Source: Scilla litardierei (taxonomy: Eukaryota > Streptophyta > Magnoliopsida > Asparagales > Asparagaceae). From it: a stretch of DNA of 64,000 bases. Where the stretch lies: NCBI GenBank assembly GCA_030789695.1, contig CM061139.1:7393878-7457877 (forward strand), read 5' to 3'. Each line of letters begins with the position of its first letter. Positions within the stretch are counted from its first letter, which is position 1. The position numbers and the translations under genes are program-made. A model generated the notes under the pieces. That model did no database searches. It had not been told where the DNA came from and worked only from the letters and a program-made list of their open reading frames with translations. Below, piece after piece: positions 31,501-46,500 of this stretch.

Positions 31501-34500
31501 AATGAGGTGGCTACGTAAAGATGTGTTCTTTAGAGAGAGAGAGGCTGGTTACCTGTTGCGGAATGAGTAGAATGGAGGCTTCCAGTACCTAGAAGGCAGA
31601 ACATGCTCATTTTGGATATCTTATGTCATCTTGCTTATGCATGGAGGATTAGTTATGTGAGTTTTGTTCACTGAAAAGGATAGGTCCCATACTTAGGCTA
31701 TTGTCAACAGCAATGCATGTAGTCGCTAGACACCGAAGAAAAAGAAAAAAAAGAAAGAAAAAGAAATAATGAATTGAAGAAAAGAAAAGAAAAGAAAAAT
31801 TAATATGATATCTTTTTCTTCTTATCATTCACCATTTCTCCAAACAATTAGACCTAAACAGTTATGTTTAAACTAGTCTTATAGACATTCTTTATGTATC
31901 AGTCCTCATTCTTATGAGGATCATGGTTGTGTAAGGTTTAGGGGAACATACTTACCTAGGACTATACAAGATTTCTACCTGAGAGTCAGCAGTGAAACTT
32001 CATGAGAAAAAGAATGCAGAGCGAAGGTGGGCAGTCAAGAGGGTTGTTTATATTACTTCTTTGGAGCCTGTCTGTTCTATATAACTAATCAATATGGTAT
32101 ACCCTAATACCATGACAAGTGTCACCCTTAAAATTAAGAGTAAAAAACATCAATGGTATACAGACTCTCTTAACTAATATCTTTTCCTAAACCTTATCTA
32201 TATCTTAAAAATTCGTTCGTTCTTATCTTTCCTCTATCGGTAATCCCACATGCGAAGATGCCGAAGCCACGAGCGGTCACATCAACAAGCAAGTGATCCC
32301 ACCAAACCATATCTAACTTCAAATTCAGATTCCGCCGACTGCCTTCTCTAAAAGCTAATGCTATCTAGAATTTTTATAAAAAACATTTGATAACTCTAGT
32401 GTATATCTATTCATATGTGGAAAGTACTCAATCTCACACACCAAAAGTTGGACAATGAACGCATAAGAGTTGGAGAAAGAAACATAAGGGGCTTAATGTA
32501 AATCTTTCATTCATGCAAATTATATTAAAAAATTTCAAAAATTAATATGTGAGATGTTCTATCCATTGATATCCAAATTACGTTCGGAAATTTAATTGAT
32601 AATCTCATGTTGGCAAATTATATTGGTTCTTGCTGATGGGTTTCTTGAAAATTTTGCAATTTGCTCGATGGTTCTGTGAGGGAGATGATTCTGGAATTAA
32701 GGGAATGATTGGAGTTTGAGCTTTATTCTTACTTCGATAGCAATTAATTTTAGGTAGAAAACACATCCCACTGTTTCTATGGACGAAAGACCTAATGCTG
32801 CATTAGTCTTAAAACTTCTGAAGGGACAAGAATGATATCCTATGGAAGGAGCTAATTCTAGTTAAACCTCTATCCCAAAGTATCATTGTTTCTTCCTTAC
32901 TTTCTACATCGTATCTCCCATAATTTTTTATTTCTGTTCCAAATGCAACAGATGCACACAGCCATAATCAACTTTAAGCTTATGTTCTCTCCTATGTAGA
33001 GCAAACACTTCTACCATGGAGCCGTGTTGTGTTGGATACACGCGTCCTTTTTATTTGTGAGAATTTTCAAGGTTTCTGTGTGTCATGGAATGTTGGCTTG
33101 GCTGGTGCCACATAGGTTCCCTGACCCAATCTCAATTTTCTTAATTCTTTAGGGCATTAAGAAGCAGCGTCCTGTTGGAATGACCGTATCAATCCATCCT
33201 CCTAACCTTAATTCTCTGTATCTTATTTTAGTTTTCATTGCACTGCAATTAGCATACAATACGTCCTTTTTTCAGCGTCCCTAATGTTGACCTATTTATC
33301 CTATATTGTCCAAAATTTCTTCTTCTTTGACCTTTTTTCTTTATCCTGCTGCTGCTTATGGTGACACGCGTCTCATGAACATATTTTGTATATTCTTACT
33401 AAAATCAATGCTTTCATAATTGCAATAGCCAATAGTCATGTGACTCTTTTCTATCCGGCTCATACAATTACAGTAAAGTATCAATATCTTGGGTTTCTCT
33501 ATGACTGGTGTTTTGTCTGTCCGGTTCTTCACTTGTTCCTGGCTAAATTCCAAGCGTGAAGATTAGGTTCATGATTAAATTCTTGTGGCTAGATTGCATA
33601 AATGCCGGCCTCAGATTGAGCTGTTGGGTCTGCCATGTACCTTGTTCCAATTGCTTCCCTGTCATTTTGGTCTTGTGGAGATTTAACTTGCATGTAGCAG
33701 AGCATATTGCTAGTCTAATGTCATGAAAATAATATAAATTTTAGGACAAGTTCCCAGGTTTTGGTTAGATGTTTTGAAAAACACGGGCAAGACTGTTGTA
33801 TGCAGAAGTTGTGTAATATTTCTCTATTGAAGTGTTGACTCCTAGCATGGCCTCACCATTAAAGGGGTTAGGGGTAGGAAATGGAGGTCCCATGTTCAAG
33901 ACTGCACTATACCCTGTTAAAAAAAATTCCTGACTCCCAAATGGCAACTTGCTTGATAAAGATAAATGGATCAGTGCAACCATATCCTTTGCATATTCAA
34001 CCTTGGTTAATTTCCTGCTCTTATTTTTGATCTTCGTCTAACGGTGTGCCTTTCCTAAACCCAGATACGTAAAATAACAGAGGAATTAACTTGTTTATGC
34101 TTCAGTTGGAGTTTATGTTTGTTTATTTTAAGCTTGAACTTTGTTTAAACTTGGCCTTTTCTGAATGACATGATATTTGCTTGTAAATCTAAATAAGTTA
34201 GCTCATATTTCGGATTATTTGCCTTTGATAATTGCCTTATTCTATTCTTATATTCATAAGGAAATCTTGAATACAAAATAGTTAATCCAGTAACTGCTAG
34301 ACTCCTAACCAGATTCGATAACTATTGTTACAGTTTCTAAGGTCCACAGTTTCCTTCTTCACGACTTTATTGTAAGCTTCCTTGCGTGGAGCTCCCAATC
34401 TTAAAGCATGGAACGTCAGTGGTTTTATCTATTCTACTGTATAACGAAAAAACATGGGGTAAAGTAAAATTTTGAAAGAAGATAGGTATATCCATGTTTT

Positions 34501-37500
34501 CTCATTCAATTTATTTGGAATGAGAAAAAACTAAGGGAATTTTTGATATCCATACATTTTAAGGGATGTTGACTTCTGTTCCGATTCCCCCTCCTTTCGC
34601 CTGTTCTTTCAAGTAGAGAAACACTCCACATGTTTACATGCACAGAATATTTTTTTATAGTTCCAAACAGCTGTAAAACTTCTTTTCGATTCTCAATATT
34701 GAAACACATTTTCAAGTATGTCTATCCAAGCATTTTTTTAATTTTCTCTTAGTATATGATTTTATAGTTAGTGTTTTTGCAAGCATGAGGCCTCCAAGAT
34801 TATATTAAATATACTTTAAAGTCTGGCATACCTTTAGTTAAGATTTAATACGATCTCTAAAAGTTTGAAGGAAACAAAAAAAAACCCAATATGATTCGTT
34901 TTCAGCCAAGTTAATTTATTCTCTACAAATTAAATTTTTATATATTCTTTGAATTTACTAAATCTCTCAACTCTCCCTTCCCCAAATGCCAATCTGCCTG
35001 GCCCTTTTAGCACCTGAACAAGATGTCTTGAGCCTCACGTTCTTACTGTGGCATATCTCCTATCTCCTTGCTGTCCGTTTTGAATCAAAAGTATATAAGC
35101 ACATATGAATTAGGAAGTTACCATTGGCTCAATAAGTATAACTTTATATTTTTACAGTAGTCTAGGTGAAGATCATGAATCAAAGTAAGCCCAAAATCCA
35201 ATATACAATAAATTCATAAATAGAAGACTTTCTAAAAAAAGAAAAAAAAATACTAACAGGTCTGGGAATCTTTTACAAATAGTAGACCTCTCATTCTCGA
35301 TCTAGACATGAATTGGCCTCAACCCATGGAGGTTGAGAGTTGGAGCCCTGTGCGGGCCTGCCCTGGGTATTTTTCTCAACAAATTGAATTGGCCTCAAAC
35401 TATCACCAGATCTTTACATGCAAGTGTCGGGATCAAGATTCTAATCATGTTGTATTTTTGAGTTGGATTTTATTTAAAAAGTCAATGGGAACTAATCCAA
35501 TCTTAATTTTAGATCTATAATCAGGGAGAGAACACTGACCGAGAACCTGCCCTGTTGTTGAATTTTATTTGAATTTAGCATACCTGATAAAGTCATTTAT
35601 AGATACTAATTGTCTAATCCGACTGTTCATTTGAGCTAATATTTTGACCTATACCTAAGTGTGATCATTTCTGATACTTTCCAGATAATATTTTGAGTAA
35701 ACTATGTTTGTATCATCTGTTCTTCAGGTGCGATAAATCTTATCTTAACATGATTTCGACTGGTCATAGATATGATTTATTATAATCTTTTTGCCGTCTA
35801 TGTATATTCAATTTTGAATTATGCTATTTTGGCCGTTCTTACGTTTTATCGCATGTGTTATGCGTGTGTGAGTTTAGCTAGTGGGATTTGAAGCAATCAG
35901 TAGTTTTTAACTATATATCCATAAGACAGTTTTCTATAGTTCAACTAACTTGTTTCTTGCCATACCTGTTGTTGGTTATTAGGTATAAGCATACTTGGTA
36001 TGTAATCGTTTCTGATTCCCTCCCAGATACGATTTATAACTGCCTCTGTATACATTGTCTATGTTTTCGTTAAAATTATGATTTTATAAGCTTCCGTCAT
36101 CTCCTAATATTCTGTATTTTTTGTAGATCAAACATCAAACGTCTAAGTTACACTGGCTTTTATACTTTTATTTTGGAACGCGGTGATGAAATAGTTGCGG
36201 TGGCATCTGTTAGGTGAGTATTTTGGGTCCTTTAGCTTAAAACTTCGTCGATGCTAAAAATGAAGCATAAAGTTCTGTTCATGTTATATCGAATCACGAA
36301 CATTGCTGAATCAAGAATTTTGATGGCTTCTTGCTTGAAACGCTGAAATCTGTAGCATGCTATTTAAGCTTTTGACAATAAAGTATGTCCCGCGTGAGCA
36401 ATTGTTTTCCATTGTATTGGGATCACACTAATTAACGGTTCGAAGGTGAAATACTGTTGGAAAGAAGAAAGAAAATTGTTGCCTTTTGGGTGCTCATGTT
36501 TGGGGCCAGGGAAGGGTAGGTGTGTTGGTTTCCTTGTAGATGAAACTTTCAAACTTACTGACAAGAAGACCTGATCAGTACACGTACATCAGAGAAGGAT
36601 TTTTAAACTAAATCTTTTTTAAATTTGGTTGCTTGTCTAGTAAGAATTCTCTGATTCTCTAGTCGTGTTACTTCATTTTGCATTGTAGCCTTTTTTTTGT
36701 TTTTTTGCTTGTTGTGTTCGCACGTGCACATGTTTTGGGGGTTATTTTCCCCCGCCGGGGAGGGGGGGGGGGGGTTGAAAATTTTGGCTTCTAGCCAAAC
36801 GATCAAGTTTGCTATTATATTTGATTGCTGTTTTTTTGTTGCGTCATGCAGAATTCATGGTACTAAGATGGCGGAAATGCCTTTTATTGGGACAAGAAAT
36901 ATGTATAGGAGACAAGGGATGTGCCGACAACTCCTTAATGGAATCCAATCCGTAAGTTATTTCTGAGTTTTAGTTCTTTCATAATATGCTTGCCAAGATG
37001 GTGGGATGAGGTTTCTCAATGCAGATAATTTCTTCCATTCAATTTACACCTTTTATAATTCTTGCTAGAAATGCGTATCATTATCACCATACCATTTGGG
37101 AGTAGTTGCTGTTGATTTAACAGTTCTATACATGTATAACTTTAAAGTAAATATCTATACCCATTGATACATAGTTATGTTCCTTTTTTAAGGTAATAAG
37201 GACCATAGCCTGGTCTTTGAAGATGAGGACTCTAATTTCTCAGCCCAAACTCTCTACCACTGAGCCTGGCTTGGCTCAATGGCGTGTCTTATATTTCTAT
37301 ACCTCTTGACCTTGTTGCGCCACCGTTAACAATCCACTAGTCCGAGGGATGAGAATTGCCGAGCTTATGGCTATTGCTAAGATGAGTGTCATAAAGAGTC
37401 TTAAAGACCCAAGGTAGCATTCGGTGCCAAAGAGCCAAGGGCCAAGAAGTTTCCTGCATATCTGTTAGCAGATATGTAGCATGACCATGGGATGCAGATA

Positions 37501-40500
37501 CGATACTGACCTTGAGACACAACAAACTCTTAAAAAGTAAGACACGAGGACAATGATGATATAGCAACATGTATGTGCGAGCATGTGTTTATGCATATTA
37601 CAGATCAAAACAAAGCCTATACATATTAGGATGCGCTATGTTAAAAATGAAAAGAACAATATAAGTTTCAATGTAAAAATTTCATAGTTATCCAAATAAC
37701 GAAATCAAACAAAAATGATTTAAAAAATCTAATCAATATCTAATATAGTTTAAATGATGTTTAAGTATTGTTGGCACAATACCCCCCTTGATCAGGAAGA
37801 TTGTGTTACCCAATTTTTTTAAAATGAGATGTGTGCGTCTAAAGTGTCTTAAACGTAACTGCTAGATTTTATTTATAGTGACCATGTCTCTTGCACAACT
37901 TTTTGCGGTTTACAGTTGGACATGGATTCAGTGTCCGATACATGTCAGGCAAGTGTTGTACAAGTGTTGATATCCGACACGGACATGACATCTATTTTGA
38001 AGTGTGATTCATAAGTTAGCAGGCAGAATGATGTCTCCATTTGAACAGGTTTGCAAAATCCAATGAAGCACTGATGACAAACTTGGGGGTCAAATTCAGA
38101 ATAAGCAAATTTGATGGAACCAATGTTTGAAATCTTGGCGAATACTGATAAATACGTATAAGCTGTTTTGGTTCAGATTTGGGCTATAAACACCCCATAG
38201 ATTCGTGTGTTTGGGCCACATTTTTGACTGTTTTTTGTTTTCAATAACATCGTAGTACTACCTAATATCAGTGGGGCCTTGGACAGGGTTTCTGATTGAT
38301 TATTTTTGGGGATTAAACAAAAAAAGGGGAGATAGGGCGATCTCTGATCGCAACCTGTATTAGTTTGACAAAAGTAGGTATTGGTCTAGAATCCAACTTG
38401 TTTAACTATAAGCAAATAAGTAACATCTTGTGACCTTTATCTGCATATGTAACCAAATTTTTTTTGTTAACTTAAGCAAATGGAATTACATTAGTCAATA
38501 TCTTATCTGTATATTGATTGGAATCCAACTATGGTTCCAATTAGTCTTTTAATATTTGAGTTAGATTTGTATTTTAATCTTTAAGCAAATTTTAATCTTT
38601 AAGCAAGTTTTTTAATCAATATACAGATAAGATATTGACTAATGTAATTCCATTTGCTTAAGTTAACAAAAAAATTTGGTTACATATGCAGATAAAGGTC
38701 ACAAATTTGCTTAAAATTTGCTTAAAGATTAAAATACAAATCTAACTATGGTTCCAATTAGTCTTTTAGTATTTGAGTTAGATTTGTATTTTAATCTTTA
38801 AGTCTTTGAGAGTCTAATCTTTGAGTTTTTCTTGGTTATCTTTTTAAAGCAATTTGAGTCATTCTGAGTTTACTGTTCTAATGAGTCATTTTATTTTATT
38901 TATGTGTCTTTACTTCAGTTTATTTAGGATTTTGAATGACCCAAAGTAGTCTTTGTATTAGTCTATAAATATGATTTTGTATCCATGTTTTTAATAATGA
39001 GAGATCGAATTAACATAGAGTTTGTATTGTTGGCATCCATTTAAAATCTGAAGCGTGAGAGGCACAAGAGTGAGATTGGTTGTCTGGGTGTGAGTTTTGA
39101 AGAATCTTCACATGCGAGACATTAGAGTCAAAAATCGTTAGATTCATGCGATGAGGCCTAAAACCATATTAAATTCGTAGTTTTTTCTTTCTCAATTTCC
39201 CCTCAACTTTTACACTTCTGCATCAAATTGATATTAGATCTAAAGAGTCCTATTTTTTTATTTTCTTCGTCTACATTCCTCATCATATTATTCTCTTTTG
39301 GTTAGTTTTTCTCAAAAAAAAAAGAAAATAAATAAGTGTAAAAAATTCAAAAAGAGAGGAAGAAATCTGAAAAAAGGGAAAAAAAGAAAATTAGACTGAG
39401 CACTTTTCGCCTTCACCATCTCTTTGTCATCGTCACCATCAACATCATCTTCACCCTCCTCTATCAAACCCTCATTGATACCTTAATTTCATTTAATTGG
39501 TCTGGTGCCCTTTTACCATGGATAAGCAGACACTGTGAAAAGGCCGTGTGCACGAGGTGATCGGAGGGAGGACATCGAAAGTACTATTTTGGAATCAGGT
39601 TAGTTAATGTCAGGAGCTCAATCTCGCTAGTGTTTTGTTCCATTGACATAGTCTCATACCACATCATTCATCCCCATCATCATTAGCATCTTCTTTCCCT
39701 TTTACATCCATTGCTCCACCATATCCCGTTGATGCCTTCGTCGTCATCGAAATCCTCAAAGAAGTACACGCAATTGTCTGATCGAGTTGCTACCACATCA
39801 TTTGCAATGAGTCATTGCTATAGTTGCTGAGCGGGTTGCCATCATTACCTTGTATCTCAGCCGCCATTGCTTTTTCCCATAGTCACCACCACCGTTGATC
39901 CATTCGCTCGTCACTTCCATTATCGTGGCAGGCTTCGTCGAGGGCATAATTATCATTATGTCGTTGTCATTATTTTCTTCATCGTCGTTGTCTTTGTTTT
40001 CGTCTAGAATGGACATCATCTTCGTCATTATCTTCGGCAGTTGCTACCGTCGCCGCCGTCGTCACAGTGTGTTGCTGCCATAGATATCAAGGCAAAAAGC
40101 CCTAGTGTATTGGGAGTTTCGATCGAGAGTGGTGCTTGGTATTTAGAGGAAATCCGGATCCAAACCCGAAACCGAGTGTAGATTCTAAAGCCCCAACACA
40201 ATTACAATTCGACTCGGACTCAGATTCTGAAGACCGATCCACACTTTAACTTTGACCCATCTGACCCAGTTGATCCACTTGCTACAATGTCGAACCATAT
40301 TTTGGGTGATTTTTAGCTGTTTTTCAAGCGTCTTGCGTAGAATTTTCGTCTTTGATCATCAGAATCGAGTCTCACGTGCTCTAAGGTCGATATATTTTCT
40401 CTACAAAGCTAATCTTAATTTCTAATCTGATCAAATCCCTAATTTTCAAATTTCAAAATTTCTATAAATTTTATTTCAGCTTGATTATCCTTCTTTAATT

Positions 40501-43500
40501 GCATATTATTTTTTAGTCTTGATTTGTGTGCTTGCATCGTTATAATTAAGATTACGATTTTAATATATGACTTCAGACCTTTAGAATTTTGTTTTGTTTT
40601 CATGTTTAGTGCATGCATGTATTTTGTGTCATCTGTGTTTACATTCATTTCATGTTTTTACGTAGTTATAAAATCTTAGAAAACAACATGGCTGAAAAGA
40701 ACAACCAAGGTTACATTTAACATGCTTCATAAGTTTGAGCAAAATTTCCAAATTCTCCAAAACAATTTGAAACATTTAAATTACAGTTACAACTTCACCC
40801 GGGACTTACTACATGTAACTTCACCCGGGACTTACTACATGTACGAATGCATTTGAAACAAAAAAACTTGAGGACAATCCATATAGATGCTGACATGAAC
40901 ACTGATAATTGGGATATAACAAACCAAGATATTGGTCTAATAAAGATCAAATTGAGGCCAACTGTTATTTTAATTTTTTTATTTTTATTTTTATAGAGTT
41001 TAATTCTTTTAGTTATTAGGATTTTTTATTTAGTTGTGAGAGTTTTATTGTTTTAGAGTTTTAGTCATACTTCGGTTGGGTTTTGGGTTGTAAGCCTATA
41101 TAAAGGCCTCTAGACTTATTTTATTTTAAATCAATGAATGAATAGATTAATGGAAAATTTTCTCCAAACCTGAGAAATGTCTCGGTGAGAAGCCTTGGAA
41201 TCCTCGGTGAGAAGCCATGAAACCATAATTTATCACTTCTTCCCCAAATCTTCCATCAAAATCTCCAAATCTATCTCATCCTACATTAAGTTAGTACTAG
41301 AGCCGAAGATCACATATTTGCTTTTTGATTTCTAGACCTTAAAAAACAACACCAAAACCTGAAAACCCTAACACTAAACCGCTGCCACTTTTGTCAAAAC
41401 CCACACATCGCCGCAACCGGCACAATCATCATCTAACAGTGTCGCTTTTAGAGGCTTCTCTTACGACCGCCACCACATGCATCGTCATCATCCAATACCG
41501 CTGCCTCTAGCGGCTTCTCCGACGACCGCTGTCACCCTCCAACTCTATCAGCCACCGATTCACGTGGTCCTCACCCTTGGGCATAGCCATATTATCTTGC
41601 CGCAAAATCTAGAAGCTTGCCTGCACCGCCTCAGGCGACGGTCGGTGCCAACGACCCAACCAATCGACTCACCTACCCAGGCAACCATCCAGAAGGATTT
41701 TGGCAGCGAAGGACCGTCTGAATCACCAGAAAATGCCTCGGCACCGATCAAGCCTTGATGCTATAGTGTCGGCTCGATCGTGTCGATCCTGATGGGGAGC
41801 CGAGCAACAGAGCCGAGCTGATCGCTGTTCCTCTTGTCAAAGCCACGACTCAACAGTGAGCCGTTCTATTTTCAGCAAATTTTTGGTGATTTTATGTGTG
41901 GTTTTGCTATTTTGAAGACTCTGGCTTTGTTTGAAGTTCAAATTCGGTGTTGTTTGTGCCAGTTGATAACTGACTCAACCAAGTACGCATATGTTTCCTA
42001 TAAGAAAAATCTAATCTAAATTATGAGATACTATGCTGATTATTATGATGATTTCTCCCAGGGCTATTTTCCTCCAACAATATATGATCAGGTCCCAAAC
42101 TTTTATGGCTTCAATGACCGGTATTGATATGACGTTTGGGAATCACATTAAGAATATTTCTTCTCCTAATTTGATATTTCAGATAAAAAAATACATATGC
42201 ATATCACACGTTCAAATGAGAAGCAATAACTTGGTATATGCAACTTCCACTTCGTCAATGGTCATCATTCAAAATTTGTATTCAATCTCTCTATTCTTCC
42301 CAGCATCAATATATTCCATCCGCACCCCAGCAATCTTTAAGCCCGAAGGTAGAGATGTGGTCAGATGAAGAGATATGCGAGATCCACAAAAGAATTCTTC
42401 AAGGGAAAGAACAATGGTGGAGAGAACAAAAGAGTAATCTTAAGTCAAAGCCTACGGTAGTGATTGATCCAACACATGTGACAGAGTGAGCATGTACATA
42501 AGTTGAAGCCAGATCCTAACCAAGAGATTGCGACACAGTTTGAGCTTGAGTCTGAATTGGACACTGAGCCAGCATTGGAGTTAGAGTCAGAGTTAGAGCT
42601 AGAGTCAGAGCTAGAGCTTGAGCTTGATCCAATACTAGATTCTGAGCCAGAGCCTTATCTAGGGCCACCTGCCAAACATGCGTCAGAACTACTAAAAGAA
42701 GCGCCATTGATTCTCATAGAGCTGATCGAGGTTGTTATGATAGATTCTCCTCATATAACTAACAAACATGCCTTATATGTTTTTCTCTTTTGTGAGCGGA
42801 TAGAAATTTTTGAAAGACGTTCATCTATCAATCTACATCATGTTAAATTTCAAAGTTCGTGGACACATTTTCACTAACTGTAAGTGACTATTGATTTCTG
42901 TCCAACTGTGTTATTTTTGTCGTCATTCACCAGTCAGTGAAGTTCTCAAGATGGAGAGAATGATAGTGATCAAATTGAGTCCAACTCCTATTTTTATTTT
43001 TATTTTTATTTTATAGAATTTGAGCCTTTTACTTATTAGGAATTTTTATTTATTTTTGAGAGTTTTTATTATTTTAGAGTTCTAGTCCACTTCGGTTGGG
43101 ATTTGGGTTGTTAGCATATATAAAGGCATCTAGACTTGTTTTATTTTCAATTAATGGATGAATAGATCAAGGGAAAATTTTCACCAAACCTGCGAGAGGT
43201 CCCCCTTTGGTGAGAAGCTTCAGAAACCTTGGCGAGAAGCTAGGAAACATAATTTATCAGTTTCCCCAAATCTTCCCCCAAGCTTTCATCAAAATCCCCA
43301 AATCTATCTCATTCTACAGCAAGGCCCTAAAAGGGATATGTGGAGGATAAAGTCACAAGAGATGTTTGCTAATTTTGATGATGTCACTTATAATAATGAT
43401 TATATGTATGATTGAGATCTTTCATGTAGGATTAAAATTGATGTTCCCATTCTAAATGACAACCTCAAGTCTTTTCGTATTGGTTAGTAGCGATGTACCA

Positions 43501-46500
43501 TTTCTTTAATTGGGATAATGATATGTCGGAATCACGTAAAGTCCAATTTGCTAAAATGCAACTATATGTGTCAGCTAAAATTTATTAGATGTCAGTAGAA
43601 AGGAACCTTCCGAAGCTATGACAAGTGCCAACGAAAATATGGGATGAACTAAAAGCAAAACTTAGAGAAAAATACGTTCCTCTATATTTTAGGGATCATC
43701 TCCTAACCCGGTAGATTGATTTTCGACATGAAAATTTGATTATTAAAGAATACACAGGTAAATTTGATGACCTACTAGTGAGATGTGATATTCCATTAGA
43801 CCTTCAATTCAAACCGTTCAAATTTCAGTGTAAAGATTGAAGATTCAGAGTAGAATGATACCACACATAATACCATTATAACAAACATTAAAACGGATAC
43901 AATGTTTCAAGTATCATGGTAATGACTAGTTTGTCAGTCAAGTGCCCGAACATAAGTTTACACGTAAGAGAGATTTGCGATGATGTGATAGTTGAGGAAG
44001 AATATATTCCACCTAAGGATACTATTGACACATATAATAACTTATTGGAGCTTAGTATCTGTTTGCATGTCATTAAGTGTTTGCCACTACACTTAAGAGT
44101 GAGGAAGATTGATGAATGATACATGTTTCTTTACTTATGTTATAGTTGGGAATAGATCTTATAAAGTAATTATTGATGTAGGCAGTTATATACATTTAGT
44201 CACTAAATTAGCTTTAAAGAAGATGCGACTAAAGCTGAATCTCACCCATAGTCGTCTAACATTATATATGTTGATAATTCACATGCTATTACCTAACATT
44301 GTTTAATACCTCTCTTCAGCTATCATGATACAATCGAATGTGACATTATATTGATGGATGCTACACATATCTTAATAGATAGGTTTTTGCTGGTTGATTT
44401 AGATGTTTTATACTCTGGAAGATCCAATACATACATATTCATATTTGGAGGAAAAAGACCGTATTGGTTCCTAACTGATTCAAAAGTATAGTTGGAAATA
44501 AAAAGTGTGGGTTGGCAATAAGTCAAAAACAAAATCAATTTATCTTGTTGTATCAATTTCTCTAGAGTTTGACATAGATCATAGACTTGTTGCATTCCGA
44601 AGCATTATGCATATCATATGAGTGTTTTGCATCCCTAAACTTACATATTCTTGCAATTAATCCTAATACTCATTAGTTTGTTGCAGAATTAGATAGAAAT
44701 TTACTGAAATTTCTATCTATAGATGATGAGATTGTTAGAATTTGCTCAGAGATGTGCATCCTTGAGTCTATGAAGAGGATTTGCACACACTGATCATGAT
44801 CTCGATGAATTTTATCGAGAATTGATCTTGATGCAACTGAGTTGATTATTTTACAGGGAGCTTGATGATAGCTCTTTATCCATAGCTTCGAGTTATTATC
44901 CATTACATGCGCCGCTGTAAAGTTGATTACATAGTTTGCATGGTTATGCTTTCTGTCACCATTCACTTGGAGGCAAATCTTCAAAGCTGGGAAGAATTGA
45001 TGGGAATCTAATTGGAGTTCGAATTAATTTTTTAGTCTTTGAATTAGTTTTATATTTTAATCTCTGAGTCTTTTAGAGTTATAGTATTTGAGTCCCTTTT
45101 GAGTTTCTATTTTAAAAGAATTTGAGTCTTTTGAGTTTTCTGTCCTAATGAGATTTTTTTATTTTATTTTAGGAGTCTTTATTTGAGTTTTTTAGGAGTT
45201 TGAATATGAGTCAAATTAATCTTTATATTAGAATATAAATATGATTTTGTATTCTTTTTAGTAATGTGAGATTGAATAACATTTAGATTTTGTAAATTTT
45301 GATTGCATCCACTTAAAATCTTGAGCATAAAAGGCGCGAGAGTGGGTTTAGTTGCCTGAGTGCGAGGTCTAAAGAATATACGCATGCGAGGTGTTAGAAT
45401 ATGTAATCGTGATTTACGTGGTGAGAGGCCTAAAACACTATCAAATCTTTAGTTTCCTTCTTTCCTAAATTTTTCACAACATTTCCCCTTTTGATCTGTA
45501 TCACACATATATCCCAAACACTACTATGTCTGATTATTTTTTTAAAATTAACTTAAGACTGTAATAAATAGAAAATTTACGTGGTTGTATCTTAAATTAA
45601 CAGAGTGGGCATATTTTTGCAGTTTTATGTATGAGCATATGTGATAGTTAATACATTCAAAATCAAAATAGGTTTATTAAGATCTATGACCTATATCATG
45701 CGGTTTTAATAACTATTGAGGTGAATTGCAAAACTACCATTGTTTCATTGGCATAGGGGTTAATGCTTCTTAATCTTAAAAAAAAATAATAATAAAAAAC
45801 TACCTTGAAACAGGGGTTGTCAGTATCCATATGCAATAGACCATGGATAGTTTGTGCTAATTTTCAGGGCGATTTTTGTTGATTTTCTATAAGAGTGGGT
45901 ATTAGTACTATCATGTTAATAGAACACATATAATATACCCTAAATATTAATACTAAATTTAATGATAGTGTGCAAGTAATTTTACTACCATAAACAGAGC
46001 CAATTGAGCTTTAGCTCAGGCATCATGATATGCTGTCCCTTGTGAGGTCTTGGGTTGAAAATCTTCCATTCATAATATGTGAGAGAAGTTTTAAGGTAAA
46101 AATGTAGTGGCCCAAATTCACTATGCAACCCCTCAGGTTCACGGCAAACGGGGGCTACAACAGTTCACGGAGGCATCATATGGAGGCTACAACGTTCATG
46201 GAGATTCGTTGTGATTTGGGCATGAGTTCATTCTCTCTTTATAGGGAGCTTTCCCCCGCTCATATGGGGTTTCCTTCCTTGTTGGGGTGATGACGTAAGC
46301 TCATGGCCTTTCTTTTAAAAACACACATACTCAAATTGGCACAAAATTTTATTAATTAACCATAAGCGCGGGTGATAAATTTTAAACCATCTGGTTTTAC
46401 AGAACTCAAAAAAGTCTAAATCATGTAATTCAATTAGTTAGCTTAAATTGAGGTAATATCAACTGCCTCATCTAGAATTTAGAATTTAATTTATCCAAGC

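Larger units (their letters stand above)
38518..45490 (+). mobile_element. Degenerate Ty3/gypsy element in intron 6 (gag-pro only)
   Basis: Two diverged direct repeats act as LTRs: 38,518-39,228 (enlarged by a rearrangement) and 45,001 to about 45,485. Shared landmarks are TATAAATATGATTTTGTAT (38,962 and 45,234) and GAGAGGC/CGATGAGGCCTAAAAC-type text near the end. After the first LTR a decayed primer binding site TGATATTAGATC (9 of 12 matches to the initiator-Met site) follows. A gag relic starts near 40,688 and a protease relic lies near 44,130. No reverse transcriptase was found. A second LTR element (40,952-43,318) is nested inside gag. Confidence 0.8.
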
